This document shows, in pieces, positions 1 through 8,981 of a DNA stretch of 64,000 nt (within the stretch, counting starts at the first letter, position 1; every line of letters starts with the position of its first letter). Below the pieces are notes generated by a model. That model worked only from the letters and a program-made list of their open reading frames with translations. It did no database searches and was not told the origin of the DNA. Source of the DNA: Herminiimonas arsenitoxidans (GTDB lineage: Bacteria; Pseudomonadota; Gammaproteobacteria; Burkholderiales; Burkholderiaceae_D); the NCBI RefSeq assembly GCF_900130075.1, contig NZ_LT671418.1, positions 496,001 to 560,000 on the forward strand, given 5' to 3'. The position numbers and the translations under genes were made by a program.

Positions 1-1745
1 TTGGTTGTTTGTTCACCAATTGCGATTTTATATAAAGGATTGGCATCGTCAGTCTGGGATACATTCCTACGCTTCAAATCATAGTAAGCAAGGCTGGCAC
101 TGAGTCGCTTGTCGTCAGACAGAAACTTCACACCTATCTCTGCTTGTTTGCCTTCTTCGGGCTTGATTGGATTACCGCCGAAAGTGGTCTCAGTTTGCGG
201 CAGGAAGGAAGTGGCATAGCTGATGTAGGGAGCGACGTTTTGTGTGGCTTTGTACACAAAACCGACATGGCCGGTATTTGCACTATTCTCCGTATTTGTA
301 TTCGTATTCGCAGTTGCTGTGACTGTGGGTACAGACTTAAGTGGATACACCGTACTCAATCTGGCTTTATCGTGGCGTAGCGACATACTCATGCTCAACT
401 GCTCATTGAACTCAATGTAATCACGTAGATATAGCCCGTTCTGGGCAAGAGTAATGTCAGCGATTCCTATATCGTTCTGATAGCCGCATGCTGTAACAGC
501 ACGGCCGTAAACAGGGTTATAAATATTCTGGGCAGCGATAGAGCAACGTTTGCTGTCTTTGTAAAGCTTGTCGTACATCACATCAACGCCGACCATTACA
601 TTGTGTTTGAGTCCGCCCCAATTGAATGTCTTCGCGATATTCGTGTCGAGGCCGTCAGAGCGTCCCGAAAAATTTTGACTTAGAACATTTCGACTGAAAT
701 TCCCGGCTGCATTCGGAGCGCTGGTTATGTTCGCGAGTTGACCCGTCATGTCCATATCCAGATGACGGTAGGTTTGATTCAGCGTCCATCCATTGTCAAA
801 GCGATGAGTCAGCACATAGCCTATGGATTTTTGCTCTGCATCATATGGTGCGACGGTGTAATCGCCGGTAAAGAAGCTCTGTGGCACGGATATGCCATTG
901 TTCACCAATGACGTGGCGGCAACGGGAAGTCCCTGTTGACGTACGTAATTACGCTGATTGATCGCTGCCAGAATGGTGAAGTCTGTTCTTGCACCGAGGT
1001 CCAGGGAAATAGACGGCGCGATGTAGCGATTCCTGTACCACACGCCATCGGTCGGATCATCGGAGTTCATTGCCATGCCATTGACACGGAATGCGGCTTT
1101 TCCATTTTCGGAATTCAGCGGCCGTCCAAAATCAAAAGTACCTTGCAGGTATCCATAATTGCCCACTGTGAATCCGACTTGATTAAACGCTTCAGCGCGC
1201 GGGCGCTTGCTAATCACATTGACGGTCCCACCTGGTGTGACTTGTCCGAAGTAAATGGACGCAGGGCCTTTGACGACCTCGATACGTTCTGCTCCATATA
1301 TTTCCTGTGCCACCCAGTTGGCTTGCCCGATTCTGAGTCCATCGAGATACATCGTATCGGAAGCACTTTGACCCCGGATCATGAAGTCATCCCAGCCACG
1401 ACGACCAAGTGTTGAGGAAGTCACGCCAGCGACAGTTTCAATTGCCTCGTCCAAGGTTGTGGCCTGCCTGGCATCCATGAGTTCGCGCGTGACGACGGAA
1501 ATTGATTGCGGTGTTTCAAACAAAGGCTTGTCAGATTTAGTCGTTGAAACAGTCTGAGTAGAAAACCCATCCTGATTGACACCTATAACTTGAATCTGAG
1601 GCAGAACAGAGTGTTCTGCTGCAGTTTGCTGAGAATCACTCTCCTGAGCATTTGCCGAAGAAATGACGCCAGTAGTAGAAAGAAGGAAAAGTGCGAGTCG
1701 AATTGCTGTGATAGAAGGGCGAAGTTGCAAGTTGGAAACGTACAT
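1..1745 (-). CDS. TonB-dependent siderophore receptor (C-terminus off window)
   Basis: This is an outer membrane ferric-siderophore receptor of the FhuA/FpvA type that takes up substrate using TonB energy. Translating the minus strand from the ATG at 1745 gives an unbroken frame of 581 codons running off the left edge, so the C-terminal barrel strands are missing. Residues 1-34 form a signal peptide ending near SSANA. The plug follows, with the typical stretches FETPQSISVVTRE, the DEAIETVAGV segment, MIRGQ and RIEVVKGPASIYFGQ, and then barrel-like sequence rich in aromatic residues. A near-consensus Fur box lies just upstream, so iron repression is likely. The siderophore cannot be named from the sequence. 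The family call is firm. Confidence 0.93.
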   Translation of the reverse strand, partial: MYVSNLQLRPSITAIRLALFLLSTTGVISSANAQESDSQQTAAEHSVLPQIQVIGVNQDGFSTQTVSTTKSDKPLFETPQSISVVTRELMDARQATTLDEAIETVAGVTSSTLGRRGWDDFMIRGQSASDTMYLDGLRIGQANWVAQEIYGAERIEVVKGPASIYFGQVTPGGTVNVISKRPRAEAFNQVGFTVGNYGYLQGTFDFGRPLNSENGKAAFRVNGMAMNSDDPTDGVWYRNRYIAPSISLDLGARTDFTILAAINQRNYVRQQGLPVAATSLVNNGISVPQSFFTGDYTVAPYDAEQKSIGYVLTHRFDNGWTLNQTYRHLDMDMTGQLANITSAPNAAGNFSRNVLSQNFSGRSDGLDTNIAKTFNWGGLKHNVMVGVDVMYDKLYKDSKRCSIAAQNIYNPVYGRAVTACGYQNDIGIADITLAQNGLYLRDYIEFNEQLSMSMSLRHDKARLSTVYPLKSVPTVTATANTNTNTENSANTGHVGFVYKATQNVAPYISYATSFLPQTETTFGGNPIKPEEGKQAEIGVKFLSDDKRLSASLAYYDLKRRNVSQTDDANPLYKIAIGEQTT

Positions 1746-1763
1746 TCAAAAACTCAATTAATT

Positions 1764-1782
1764 AATAATGATTCTCATTATC
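1764..1782 (-). promoter_or_regulatory. Fur box upstream of the siderophore receptor
   Basis: The 19 bases AATAATGATTCTCATTATC match 16 of 19 positions of the classical Fur consensus GATAATGATAATCATTATC. They lie 19 bp upstream of the receptor start codon, where bound Fur would block the promoter. The role is inferred from the match and from the gene it precedes. Confidence 0.85.
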
Positions 1783-1989
1783 GTTTATTTGAGGTTGGAC
1801 GGAAAGCAATTTAATGTCATTTGTTGCAAGTGCCACGCATGACAGGCTACTCGCTGCTAGCTATTGCGTGAATGACATCTAGTGCTGGGAAGGTATACAT
1901 CAGATCAGAAGCACGGACACCAGAGGTGTCCGCGTCTGTTTTAGTACTGAGGGTTATTGCGTCAAATATTAATTACTTGTGCTGCAGCA

Positions 1990-2637
1990 TCAATCTTTTT
2001 CTCTAGCCAGCATCAGGAACTCATTTCTGAGTCCGAGGTTGGTGCGCATTTCACCCAATAGTGCCGATGTGATGGTTTCTTCACCCGGTGTGCGGATGCC
2101 GCGGCTTTCCATACACATGTGGCGGCAGCGGATGACGACGCCAACGGATAACGGCTGTACGTGTTCCATCAATGTATCTGCAATCTGGATGGTCAGACGT
2201 TCCTGTACTTGCAGGCGCTTGGCAAAGCAGTCGACCAGTCGTGTCAGTTTAGAGAGTCCGACAATTTTGCCGTTCGGTGTGTAGCCGATAGTGGCAGTAC
2301 CGAAGAAGGGGGCAAGGTGATGTTCGCAATGGCTGTACACAGGAATGCCGCGCACAACGATCAATTCGTTGTACTGCTCGGCACCATCTTCAAAGACTTT
2401 GAGGATTTCTGCAGGATCTTGATCGTAGCCTGAGGTCCAGTGCTTCCATGCTTTCTCTACGCGTTTAGGCGTTTCGAGCAAGCCTTGGCGATCTGGGTTT
2501 TCACCAAGATGGCTTAACAGTCGACGCCAATCGTGTGTTGAAAAATTTTCGTGTTCCATATCCGTTGCGCTGTGCACCAGTGATGCTTCATTCGATAGAT
2601 GTTCGTCGGGGAAAGGTGTTTTTTTCATTTTATGCAT
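1990..2637 (-). CDS. folE: GTP cyclohydrolase I
   Basis: FolE converts GTP to 7,8-dihydroneopterin triphosphate, the first step of folate and tetrahydropterin synthesis, as a cytosolic homodecamer. The 215-residue protein has the family signature SHCEHHLAPF at 102-111. The zinc ligands are C104, H107 and C175 (in RCRHMC), so this is the zinc-dependent FolE type. The catalytic C-terminal region contains SRGIRTPGEETITSALLG. The first 30 residues are poorly conserved-looking, and a later start cannot be excluded. The gene stands alone, with a short hairpin at 1914-1932 beyond its stop. Confidence 0.95.
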   Translation of the reverse strand: MHKMKKTPFPDEHLSNEASLVHSATDMEHENFSTHDWRRLLSHLGENPDRQGLLETPKRVEKAWKHWTSGYDQDPAEILKVFEDGAEQYNELIVVRGIPVYSHCEHHLAPFFGTATIGYTPNGKIVGLSKLTRLVDCFAKRLQVQERLTIQIADTLMEHVQPLSVGVVIRCRHMCMESRGIRTPGEETITSALLGEMRTNLGLRNEFLMLAREKD

Positions 2638-2917
2638 TCAGGCGATGTGTTCGCCGGTATTGGATAGGTAATCATATTGCAGCGCTTTTTTCACATACTA
2701 GTTGAAATTGGCACATTGCATCGTCCACCGTATTGTCGCTCAGAATGCTGTAACGGTTCTTGCGCTAGATGAAACCCTCTATTTCAGGCTACGAAATCAT
2801 TGCTGAAATGGCTGCGGTATACGTTGCAATGCAGTAAGGCGGTGGCAGTGTTTATACATTGTAAGTCTAGACAAACTGCCTATACTGAAAGCGGAGCAGG
2901 TCAGTAAAGGAGACATC

Positions 2918-3418
2918 ATGAGACATAGACTTTATTACTTTCTTCCAGATGTAAACAGTGCACATCGTGCACTTGATGACATGTTGCTCAATCGTATTGA
3001 GATAAGACATATCAGTTTTATTTCTGGTGGCGCATCTCTTCCACACGATATGCCGGAAGCCAATTTTCTGCTTAAAACGGATGTCTTGCATGGCGCAGCT
3101 GCCGGCATGATTATCGGTGCTTTGCTTGGTATGGCATTTGGTGGCTTATTGATTGGCTATTACGATCTGGGACCGGCAACGGTGCTGGTGACGACGATTA
3201 TGGGTGTCTTGTTTGGTGGTTGGGCATCGAGTATGGCCGCAGCGGCTATGCCAAATTCTCAACTGAGAAAGTTTTATCCCGAACTGGAAAAAGGCAAGAT
3301 CTTGATGATTGCAGATGTACCTTCTCGTCGTGTAGGGGAGATTGAAAAAATGCTCGCAGAACGTCATCCAGAGATGCACTTTAGAGGTGAAGAACCACAT
3401 ATTCCGGTTTTCCCTTGA
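2918..3418 (+). CDS. DUF1269-like glycine-zipper membrane protein
   Basis: This is a 166-residue protein preceded by a strong ribosome site (AAGGAG, 8 bases before the ATG). Two hydrophobic Gly/Ala-rich segments at about 59-82 and 87-108 look like a glycine-zipper hairpin in the membrane. They are flanked by a soluble N-terminal domain (MRHRLYYFLPDVNSAH) and a C-terminal domain (LMIADVPSRRVGEIEKML). The pattern resembles DUF1269 membrane proteins, small envelope or stress proteins of unknown function. No catalytic motif is visible. It precedes another small membrane protein in the same direction and may share a transcript with it. Confidence 0.6.
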   Translation: MRHRLYYFLPDVNSAHRALDDMLLNRIEIRHISFISGGASLPHDMPEANFLLKTDVLHGAAAGMIIGALLGMAFGGLLIGYYDLGPATVLVTTIMGVLFGGWASSMAAAAMPNSQLRKFYPELEKGKILMIADVPSRRVGEIEKMLAERHPEMHFRGEEPHIPVFP

Positions 3419-3571
3419 TGAGGTTTTAGGAACAGATTATTTGCAATAAAAATGTGATGGAAAGACTGGACTGTCTGTGGTGCGGACGTTAAGACGGCTG
3501 GTCGCTTGTGCGGGTAGTTACCGAGTCCGCAAGTATGACGATCGGTGACTGTTTTCTTTACGGAGGTTGCT

Positions 3572-4069
3572 ATGGAACTTCACATGCATTCGCATCGGTG
3601 GGAGCAACGCATGCCAGATTGGACTGTGGCAGCGGTTTCCGGATTTGCCGCAGGCGCGGTGTTGATGGTGCTGGAATTACTTTGGGCGACGATCATTATG
3701 GGTGATAGTCCTTGGGCTACATCACACATGGTGGCCGCAATTGTCATGGGACGTGATGTACTACAATCCACTGATTTCAGCGTGAGCGTCGTAGTGGCAG
3801 CACTGGTTACCCACTATGTATTAGGTATCGTCCTGACCTTGATTCTGGCTGCGATCATCGTGCCATTTCATTTGGATTCAAGCATAGGCATGGTGATGCT
3901 GACTGGTGCGGTATTCGGTCTAGCAGTTTATTTGTTTAACTTTTTTGGTATGGTGCATTTCTTCTCGTGGTTTGCCGAGATGCGTGGCTTCACCACAATG
4001 TTGGCTCATATAATTTTCGGTATTGTTGCCGCTGCTATGTACTGGAAATTGGAACAAACACACAAATAA
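3572..4069 (+). CDS. Small integral membrane protein of unknown function
   Basis: The ATG at 3572 is chosen because GGAGG lies 6 bases upstream; an in-frame GTG at 3545 has no such site. The 165-residue product has four predicted membrane segments, at roughly 15-40, 62-85, 93-115 and 133-155. The N-terminus is His/Met-rich (MELHMHSHRW). The sequence recalls proteins often annotated only as membrane proteins in betaproteobacteria. No transport or enzyme motif is visible. It follows the DUF1269-like gene and ends in a strong bidirectional terminator. Confidence 0.6.
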   Translation: MELHMHSHRWEQRMPDWTVAAVSGFAAGAVLMVLELLWATIIMGDSPWATSHMVAAIVMGRDVLQSTDFSVSVVVAALVTHYVLGIVLTLILAAIIVPFHLDSSIGMVMLTGAVFGLAVYLFNFFGMVHFFSWFAEMRGFTTMLAHIIFGIVAAAMYWKLEQTHK

Positions 4070-4115
4070 CGCACTTCGCTACTGCATGATCAGTTGATCA
4101 TGTCGCGCTTGTAAA

Positions 4116-4151
4116 AAACGGTGGCAGACCAATCACGGTCTGCCACCGTTT
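4116..4151. terminator. Bidirectional intrinsic terminator
   Basis: A perfect 15-bp stem (4116-4130 with 4137-4151, GC-rich core GGTGGCAGACC) closes a 6-base loop and is flanked by A-runs and T-runs on both strands. It sits between the convergent membrane protein gene and the reductase gene and can stop transcription from both. Confidence 0.88.
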
Positions 4152-4168
4152 CTTTATGTTCGCTTGCT

Positions 4169-4783
4169 TCAATAGCCAATGGTAAAGCGCTGACGCGTAT
4201 GTGCAGGTTTTTCCAGTTCATCGATAAAGGCGATAGCAAAATCCTTGAACGAAATCCAGCTTCTGCCTTTGGCATCGATCAGCAAGTCGTCTTTACCCAA
4301 ACGGAATGTGCCGGTGCGTGCTTCTTCGACGAATTCTGCTGATGGCGACAGGAAGGTCCAATCCAGCTCTTTTTCCTTCAACAGTGCATTGAGGAAAACA
4401 CCACCTGCGGTGGCTTCTGCTTTGTAAGCTTCTGGGAAGTCAGGCGTCTCGATCACTCGTACACCAGGGGCGACAAACAAACTGCCGGCACCACCAACAA
4501 CCAACAAGCGTTTCACGCCAGCTTTCTTTACCGGATTGATGATGGCATCAGCCGGAATGGTGGAGAAGTGTGCTGCACTGAACACTGCATCATGTCCGAC
4601 CACGGCTTGCTCCAACGCTGCTGCATCAAGTACGTCTACATTCTTTGTGGTGAGACCAGAGCGCGCTGCGAGCTTGGATGTATCACGTGCGATGGCAGTA
4701 ACGGTATGACCGCGACGCAGTGCTTCTTCCAGTAATTGACTGCCGGCACGACCGGTTGCACCGATGATTGCGATGTTGCTCAT
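4169..4783 (-). CDS. NAD(P)-binding atypical SDR family oxidoreductase
   Basis: This is a 204-residue Rossmann protein of the NmrA/atypical SDR class. The dinucleotide-binding motif GATGRAG lies at 8-14, next to the N-terminal beta strand MSNIAII, and R33-D34 after the second strand fits NADP(H) preference. Classical SDR catalytic YxxxK is not evident, which is normal for this subgroup. Such proteins are usually NAD(P)H-binding reductases or redox sensors. A LysR regulator is transcribed divergently 103 bp away, a layout that often means the regulator controls the enzyme. The substrate is unknown. Confidence 0.75.
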   Translation of the reverse strand: MSNIAIIGATGRAGSQLLEEALRRGHTVTAIARDTSKLAARSGLTTKNVDVLDAAALEQAVVGHDAVFSAAHFSTIPADAIINPVKKAGVKRLLVVGGAGSLFVAPGVRVIETPDFPEAYKAEATAGGVFLNALLKEKELDWTFLSPSAEFVEEARTGTFRLGKDDLLIDAKGRSWISFKDFAIAFIDELEKPAHTRQRFTIGY

Positions 4784-4886
4784 GTGTTTCTCCTAAAAGG
4801 TTGAATAACACTCGTAGCTTAGTTGCTTAAATCAGATGTAAAAAGCGTATTATTTGACATAGTTTGTTTCTAAAAACGGTCAAATC

Positions 4887-5789
4887 ATGGATCGCATCAC
4901 CGCAATGCAAGTGTTTGTCACGGTCGTTGATAGCGGCAGTCAGTCGGCTGCCGCGGATCAACTCGATTTGTCGCGCCCTGTCGTTTCGCGCTATCTGGCC
5001 GAACTGGAGGAGTGGGCCGGTGCACGCCTGCTGCATAGAACGACGCGCAAGCTTAGTTTGACCGCAGCCGGAGCGGAAATGTTGCCGCGCTGTCGCCAGA
5101 TGCTGGAGTTGGCTACGGATATGAAAACAGTAGTGGCGTTGCCGGCAGATGCGCCACAAGGTTTGCTTCGGATTACCGTCAGTACTTCTTTCGGGCAGAC
5201 GCATCTGGCCGAGGCCGTAGCAGAGTACGTGCAGCGTTATCCAGGCGTGACCGTTGACATGCTCTTGCTTGATCGCGTGGTTAATCTGGTCGAGGAACGT
5301 ATTGACCTAGCCATACGCATCAGTAAAGAGCTGGATCCTAATCTGATCGCACGTAGATTGACCGTCTGTCGTTCAGTGGTGTGTGCCTCGCCGGGCTATC
5401 TGCGTGAGCATGGCACACCGACGCAAGCTGAGCAGTTGACTCTGCATAACTGCCTGACGCATTCGCACTACGGCAGTGTGTGGTTGCTGGAGCGAGATAG
5501 TTTGCCTGTGAATGTCGCCGTAAAAGGCAATATCAGTGCAAATGATGCAAGTTCTTTATTGCAAGCTGCTTTGGCTGGAGCCGGAATTGCATTGCTGCCG
5601 ACATTCCTCGCCGCACCTTTTATCCGCTCAGGACAGTTACTTCCTTTGTTATCTGAATATCATCCACAGGAATTTGGCATGTTCGGAGTCTATGCATCAC
5701 GCAAGCACATGCCGGCAACTTTGCGCACGATGCTGGATTTTTTGGTCGAGCGTTTTACGGATGAGCCCGCTTGGGATAAATCAATCTGA
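4887..5789 (+). CDS. LysR family transcriptional regulator
   Basis: The 300-residue protein has the LysR layout: an N-terminal winged helix-turn-helix at 1-60 (VFVTVVDSGSQSAAADQLDLSRPVVSRYLAELEEW region) and a periplasmic-binding-protein-like effector domain from about 90 to 290. It is divergent from the SDR-like reductase at 4169-4783 and probably regulates that gene and itself. The effector is unknown. Confidence 0.9.
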   Translation: MDRITAMQVFVTVVDSGSQSAAADQLDLSRPVVSRYLAELEEWAGARLLHRTTRKLSLTAAGAEMLPRCRQMLELATDMKTVVALPADAPQGLLRITVSTSFGQTHLAEAVAEYVQRYPGVTVDMLLLDRVVNLVEERIDLAIRISKELDPNLIARRLTVCRSVVCASPGYLREHGTPTQAEQLTLHNCLTHSHYGSVWLLERDSLPVNVAVKGNISANDASSLLQAALAGAGIALLPTFLAAPFIRSGQLLPLLSEYHPQEFGMFGVYASRKHMPATLRTMLDFLVERFTDEPAWDKSI

Positions 5790-6118
5790 TCAGCGGACGA
5801 AATAGCGCGCTTTTTTATCCGGGAACCGGTAAGATTTGACATTGCTGCTTCGCAGCATTATTTTCATCTGAGGATGAATTATTTGCATGTGTGGCGTTAA
5901 ATCTCGAATGCTATGATCCCGGAGCCAGCAAAACTGGCTCTTATTTGACCGGTATTTATCCTGCACCGGCTGTCGCAAACGTCTGCCAATCCAGCACATG
6001 TAGCAATTTAGTATGCGTATTGCCTTTTTATGAGGCACTGCACCATCCGGCATGAGCAGAAGGCGAAATTTCGCTTTCTGTGCTTTCGGCCTGACAATTC
6101 TGAATTAACACATTAAAT
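5790..6118. other. Noncoding interval with hairpins
   Basis: No convincing gene is present in these 329 bases. It holds a small hairpin at 5922-5940 (7-bp stem GAGCCAG/CTGGCTC followed by TTATTT, a weak terminator for the LysR gene) and an imperfect palindrome at 6057-6080 (CAGAAGGCGAAATTTCGCTTTCTG with the two arms nearly matching) about 40 bp before the MFS gene. The latter could be an operator or a 5' leader hairpin. Confidence 0.45.
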
Positions 6119-7429
6119 ATGAGCTCCATTCCTCTTAGCAGTACCTCCAGCGTTCGCGAAAAGCTGGAAGATAGTATTTATGCCAAGGTAACCTTACGGT
6201 TGCTGCCTTTCTTGTTCCTTTGTTACGTTGCGGCTTATCTCGATCGCGTCAACGTGGGCTTTGCCAAGCTCAGCATGTTGAACGATTTGCAATTCAGCGA
6301 AACGGTTTACGGCCTCGGCGCCGGTATCTTCTTTATCGGTTACTTCCTGTTTGAAGTACCAAGCAACATCATCATGCACAAGGTCGGCGCACGTCGCTGG
6401 ATCGCCCGCATCATGATCACATGGTCCATCCTGTCTGCTGCGACTATGTTCGTGACGACGCCGACCATGTTCTATGTCATCCGCTTCCTGCTCGGCGTAG
6501 CAGAGGCTGGTTTCTTCCCAGGCATCGTGTTGTACCTGACTTACTGGTTCCCGACCTCGCGTCGCGGCCGCATGAACGCCTTGTTCATGATCGGTATCCC
6601 AGTTGCTGGTGTGGTCGGTGGCCCATTGTCCGGCTGGATCATGAATGCCTTCGCTGGTGTGCACGGTTGGCACGGCTGGCAATGGCTGTTCCTGCTGGAA
6701 GCCATTCCTTCGCTGATCCTCGGTGTCATGACTTTGTTCTATCTGCCTAACAGCATCCGTGCATCGTCATGGTTGTCGGACGATGAGAAAAAAGTACTGG
6801 AAGAAAATATCGCCAAAGACAATGCTGGCGATACCAAATCGCACTCGGTAGCGGGCGTCTTCACCAATCCAAAAGTTTGGCTGATGGCTGCAATCTACTT
6901 CTGCTGCATGATGGGTCTGTACGGCATCAGCTTCTACCTGCCAACTTTGGTTAAAGCTTCGGGCGTTAAAGATGCATTGAACGTTGGCCTGTTGACCGCG
7001 ATTCCATACACCTGCGGCGTGATCGCCACCTTGCTGGTTGCACGCAGCGCTGACCGTATGCGTGAGCGTCGTTGGCACTTTGCGATTGCAAGTGCATTGG
7101 GCGGCATTGGTTTGTTCCTGAGCACCATCTATGGTGACAACGTCGTGTTGGCGTTGATGGCATTGTCTTTGGGTACTGCCGGTATGCTGTCGACCATGCC
7201 TGTGTTCTGGACCTACCCAAGCGCAATCTTGGGTGGTGCTGCCGCAGCTGCTGGTATCGGCTTGATCAATTCGGTGGGTAACCTCGCAGGCTTCGTCAGC
7301 CCAACGATCGTTGGCTGGTTGAAAGACGTCACTGGCAGCACCAACGCCGGTATGTACTTTGTGGCTGGCGCTTTGATACTGGGCGCATGCCTGGCATTGT
7401 TGCAACCACGTTCACTGGTGAACAAGTAA
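6119..7429 (+). CDS. MFS transporter, anion:cation symporter type
   Basis: The 436-residue protein has about 12 membrane segments and the features of the anion:cation symporter (ACS) family of the major facilitator superfamily, which takes up organic anions such as phthalate, hexuronates or tartrate. The N-terminal segment FLCYVAAYLDRVNVGFAKL carries the conserved DRVN, and GVAEAGFFPG marks helix 4. RRGRMNALF stands in the loop 2-3-like region. It is monocistronic with a strong terminator and no neighbouring catabolic gene, so the substrate cannot be inferred. Confidence 0.88.
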   Translation: MSSIPLSSTSSVREKLEDSIYAKVTLRLLPFLFLCYVAAYLDRVNVGFAKLSMLNDLQFSETVYGLGAGIFFIGYFLFEVPSNIIMHKVGARRWIARIMITWSILSAATMFVTTPTMFYVIRFLLGVAEAGFFPGIVLYLTYWFPTSRRGRMNALFMIGIPVAGVVGGPLSGWIMNAFAGVHGWHGWQWLFLLEAIPSLILGVMTLFYLPNSIRASSWLSDDEKKVLEENIAKDNAGDTKSHSVAGVFTNPKVWLMAAIYFCCMMGLYGISFYLPTLVKASGVKDALNVGLLTAIPYTCGVIATLLVARSADRMRERRWHFAIASALGGIGLFLSTIYGDNVVLALMALSLGTAGMLSTMPVFWTYPSAILGGAAAAAGIGLINSVGNLAGFVSPTIVGWLKDVTGSTNAGMYFVAGALILGACLALLQPRSLVNK

Positions 7430-7453
7430 GCATCGCTGCTTGTTACTGGTTGA

Positions 7454-7481
7454 AAAAAAGCCCGCGTAAGCGGGCTTTTTT
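7454..7481. terminator. Intrinsic terminator after the MFS gene
   Basis: The hairpin AAAGCCCGC-GTAA-GCGGGCTTT (7457-7478) is followed by a T-run on the plus strand, 25 bases after the transporter stop codon. An A-run on the other side also lets it work on the minus strand. Confidence 0.9.
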
Positions 7482-7483
7482 AT

Positions 7484-7530
7484 TGTCGAATTCGCTTGAG
7501 TAGATATTTAATCGTGTCAGGAGGGATGCC
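7484..7530 (-). repeat. 47-nt degenerate copy of part of the coiled-coil gene
   Basis: This stretch matches 8540-8586, inside the coiled-coil gene, at 40 of 47 positions, including 17 identical bases at one end. Read on the minus strand it encodes PPDTIKYLLKRIRQ followed by a stop, against LPDTIKDLLKRIRQ in the intact gene. There is no start codon nearby, so it is a gene fragment or partial duplication. The rest of the 7531-7675 gap shows nothing recognisable. Confidence 0.6.
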
Positions 7531-7675
7531 AAACAAATGTTTCCACACGTGACTGTAAAAACAGTTAGTGCATTGCCGGCCGATCACCCACTTGACCGAG
7601 GCATATGGAAATCGTCAAGCTAAGCAAGCGTTTCTAGGACTAATTGCGTCCCAGAAATTGATTTTAGACTGTAAT

Positions 7676-8215
7676 TCACTTTTCAATCTCTTGTTCCTTA
7701 CACGGTGGTTTTGCATTCGTTTTCACGTTTACATAGGAACCGTCGGTTTTCAGATTCGCTACTGATACATAGCATTGTCCACCCAGCGGTAGACGCCCCC
7801 CGCGGTCGGTGCGAATTAAGTTAACTTTGACGATGTAATTTGCGTTTGCCTCTGGCGTAAAAAACACCGGTTTAGGAAAGCAGCTTGAACGATAGGTCGG
7901 ATCGTCGAAATAGTGACTTGCGCTAATGCCGACGACCTTATTCGATGGCACCTCGATTTTAATTTCGTAATTCGCTTTGTCATAAAGCAGGATGGAGTCA
8001 CGCTTCAACAGATAGCCGGCACGCTCGAACTTTCCACAAGATTGTGGCGTGTTATCAGTATTGACATAGAAGTGTGTATGCAGCTCAAAGTCTGATTCAA
8101 AGCTGACCTTAGCATTGTCGGGAGCAATTGGATTTTTGTAGTTTGGGGGAGGGGTTGTGTTGCAGGCTGCGCATAGGAAAATTAGCGCGCTTGTTAGGGC
8201 GATTCTGTGAAACAT
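7676..8215 (-). CDS. Putative lipoprotein of unknown function
   Basis: The ATG at 8215 is preferred over an upstream start because AAGG lies about 8 bases ahead and the product then begins with a lipoprotein signal (hydrophobic ALTSALIFLCAAC, candidate lipidated C18). The 179-residue protein has Pro-rich sequence after the Cys and then a beta-rich domain with four further Cys residues that may form disulfides. No family is recognised. It reads toward the MFS terminator and is preceded by the coiled-coil gene in the same direction. Confidence 0.55.
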   Translation of the reverse strand: MFHRIALTSALIFLCAACNTTPPPNYKNPIAPDNAKVSFESDFELHTHFYVNTDNTPQSCGKFERAGYLLKRDSILLYDKANYEIKIEVPSNKVVGISASHYFDDPTYRSSCFPKPVFFTPEANANYIVKVNLIRTDRGGRLPLGGQCYVSVANLKTDGSYVNVKTNAKPPCKEQEIEK

Positions 8216-8313
8216 TTCGTCTACCTTATTTGCGATTGGTTTCTTTATGGAAACATAAAGGTACAGATTAATGGCAGGCGATTGCATCCCATGAATATGG
8301 GATTTTGTTGTCG

Positions 8314-8790
8314 CTATACCGCCAACAAAGAAGCGGCAGCAATTTGCTGATCCTGAGTCAAATCCTGATCGCGCATTGTTTTTTCCAATTGACCGTAGGC
8401 TGAGGTAAGTGCGCCGCTCAGCGAGCTGATCGTGGCTTGCACCTGAAGTAGTTGTTTCTGCTTTTCTTCCGGGCTCAGTTTTTGATTCGCCATAATGGTA
8501 TTCAGCTTTTGCTGCTGTTCTTGTATTTGTTCTTTGATCTGTCGAATTCGCTTGAGCAGATCTTTGATGGTGTCAGGAAGGCTGCTGCTATCAATGTCTT
8601 GATTTTTTGTCGCTGCTTTTCCCTTTGCGGAGAGTATCTGTCCTAAGTCGGATATGGTGACTCTGGTACTGGCTGGTTTTTCATCCGCGTTGGCATCCGT
8701 CTCTGTTTCAACTTGTATCGGAGTGAGTTCTTGAGCTTGGGCAGCCGTGGACAATGTAATTGCAGTGTTATTAACGGATGTAACGTTCAT
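8314..8790 (-). CDS. Small Gln-rich coiled-coil protein (FlxA-like)
   Basis: The start at 8790 is supported by AAAAGG 8 bases upstream; longer versions of the frame run into a terminator. The 158-residue product has a disordered Thr/Ala/Glu-rich N-terminal half and, from about 70, a long helix LLKRIRQIKEQIQEQQQKLN with heptad-like spacing, followed by SPEEKQKQLLQVQATISSL. This resembles the FlxA-like coiled-coil family, which is poorly characterised. No signal peptide is seen. A 47-nt piece of this gene is repeated at 7484-7530. Confidence 0.5.
   Translation of the reverse strand: MNVTSVNNTAITLSTAAQAQELTPIQVETETDANADEKPASTRVTISDLGQILSAKGKAATKNQDIDSSSLPDTIKDLLKRIRQIKEQIQEQQQKLNTIMANQKLSPEEKQKQLLQVQATISSLSGALTSAYGQLEKTMRDQDLTQDQQIAAASLLAV
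8540..8586 (-). repeat. Parent copy of the 47-nt repeat
   Basis: This segment lies in frame in the coiled-coil gene, encodes the LPDTIKDLLKRIRQ region, and matches 7484-7530 at 40 of 47 positions. It is likely the source of the fragment, since it sits inside an intact reading frame. Confidence 0.6.
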
Positions 8791-8913
8791 CGGCGAACCT
8801 TTTAGGCTAAGAGCTGGTAAATCATTAACGGCAGGATCAAAATTAAGTTGAGAGCAGAAGGTGTTTGCTACGGTTTTCGACTTGCTTTGTCGGTTCTCAT
8901 CATTTGCTTGTTG

Positions 8914-8946
8914 TATGAAAAAAAGCCCGCGCATGCGGGCTTTTTA
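8914..8946. terminator. Intrinsic terminator after the PHP hydrolase operon
   Basis: The perfect palindrome AAAGCCCGC-GCAT-GCGGGCTTT region at 8918-8946 is flanked by A- and T-runs. It lies 36 bases beyond the stop codon of the minus-strand DUF3604 gene and can end that operon. Confidence 0.88.
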
Positions 8947-8981
8947 ATTGGATTTGAAGGTTGGACTTAAGACATTTCTCG

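Noticed and set aside
936..1415. 159-residue plus-strand open frame
   Set aside because: It runs opposite to the siderophore receptor, whose minus-strand frame is unbroken and recognisable from 1745 to the window edge.
5790..6053. 87-residue minus-strand frame after the LysR gene
   Set aside because: No ribosome site and random-looking composition; the interval contains hairpins typical of noncoding DNA.
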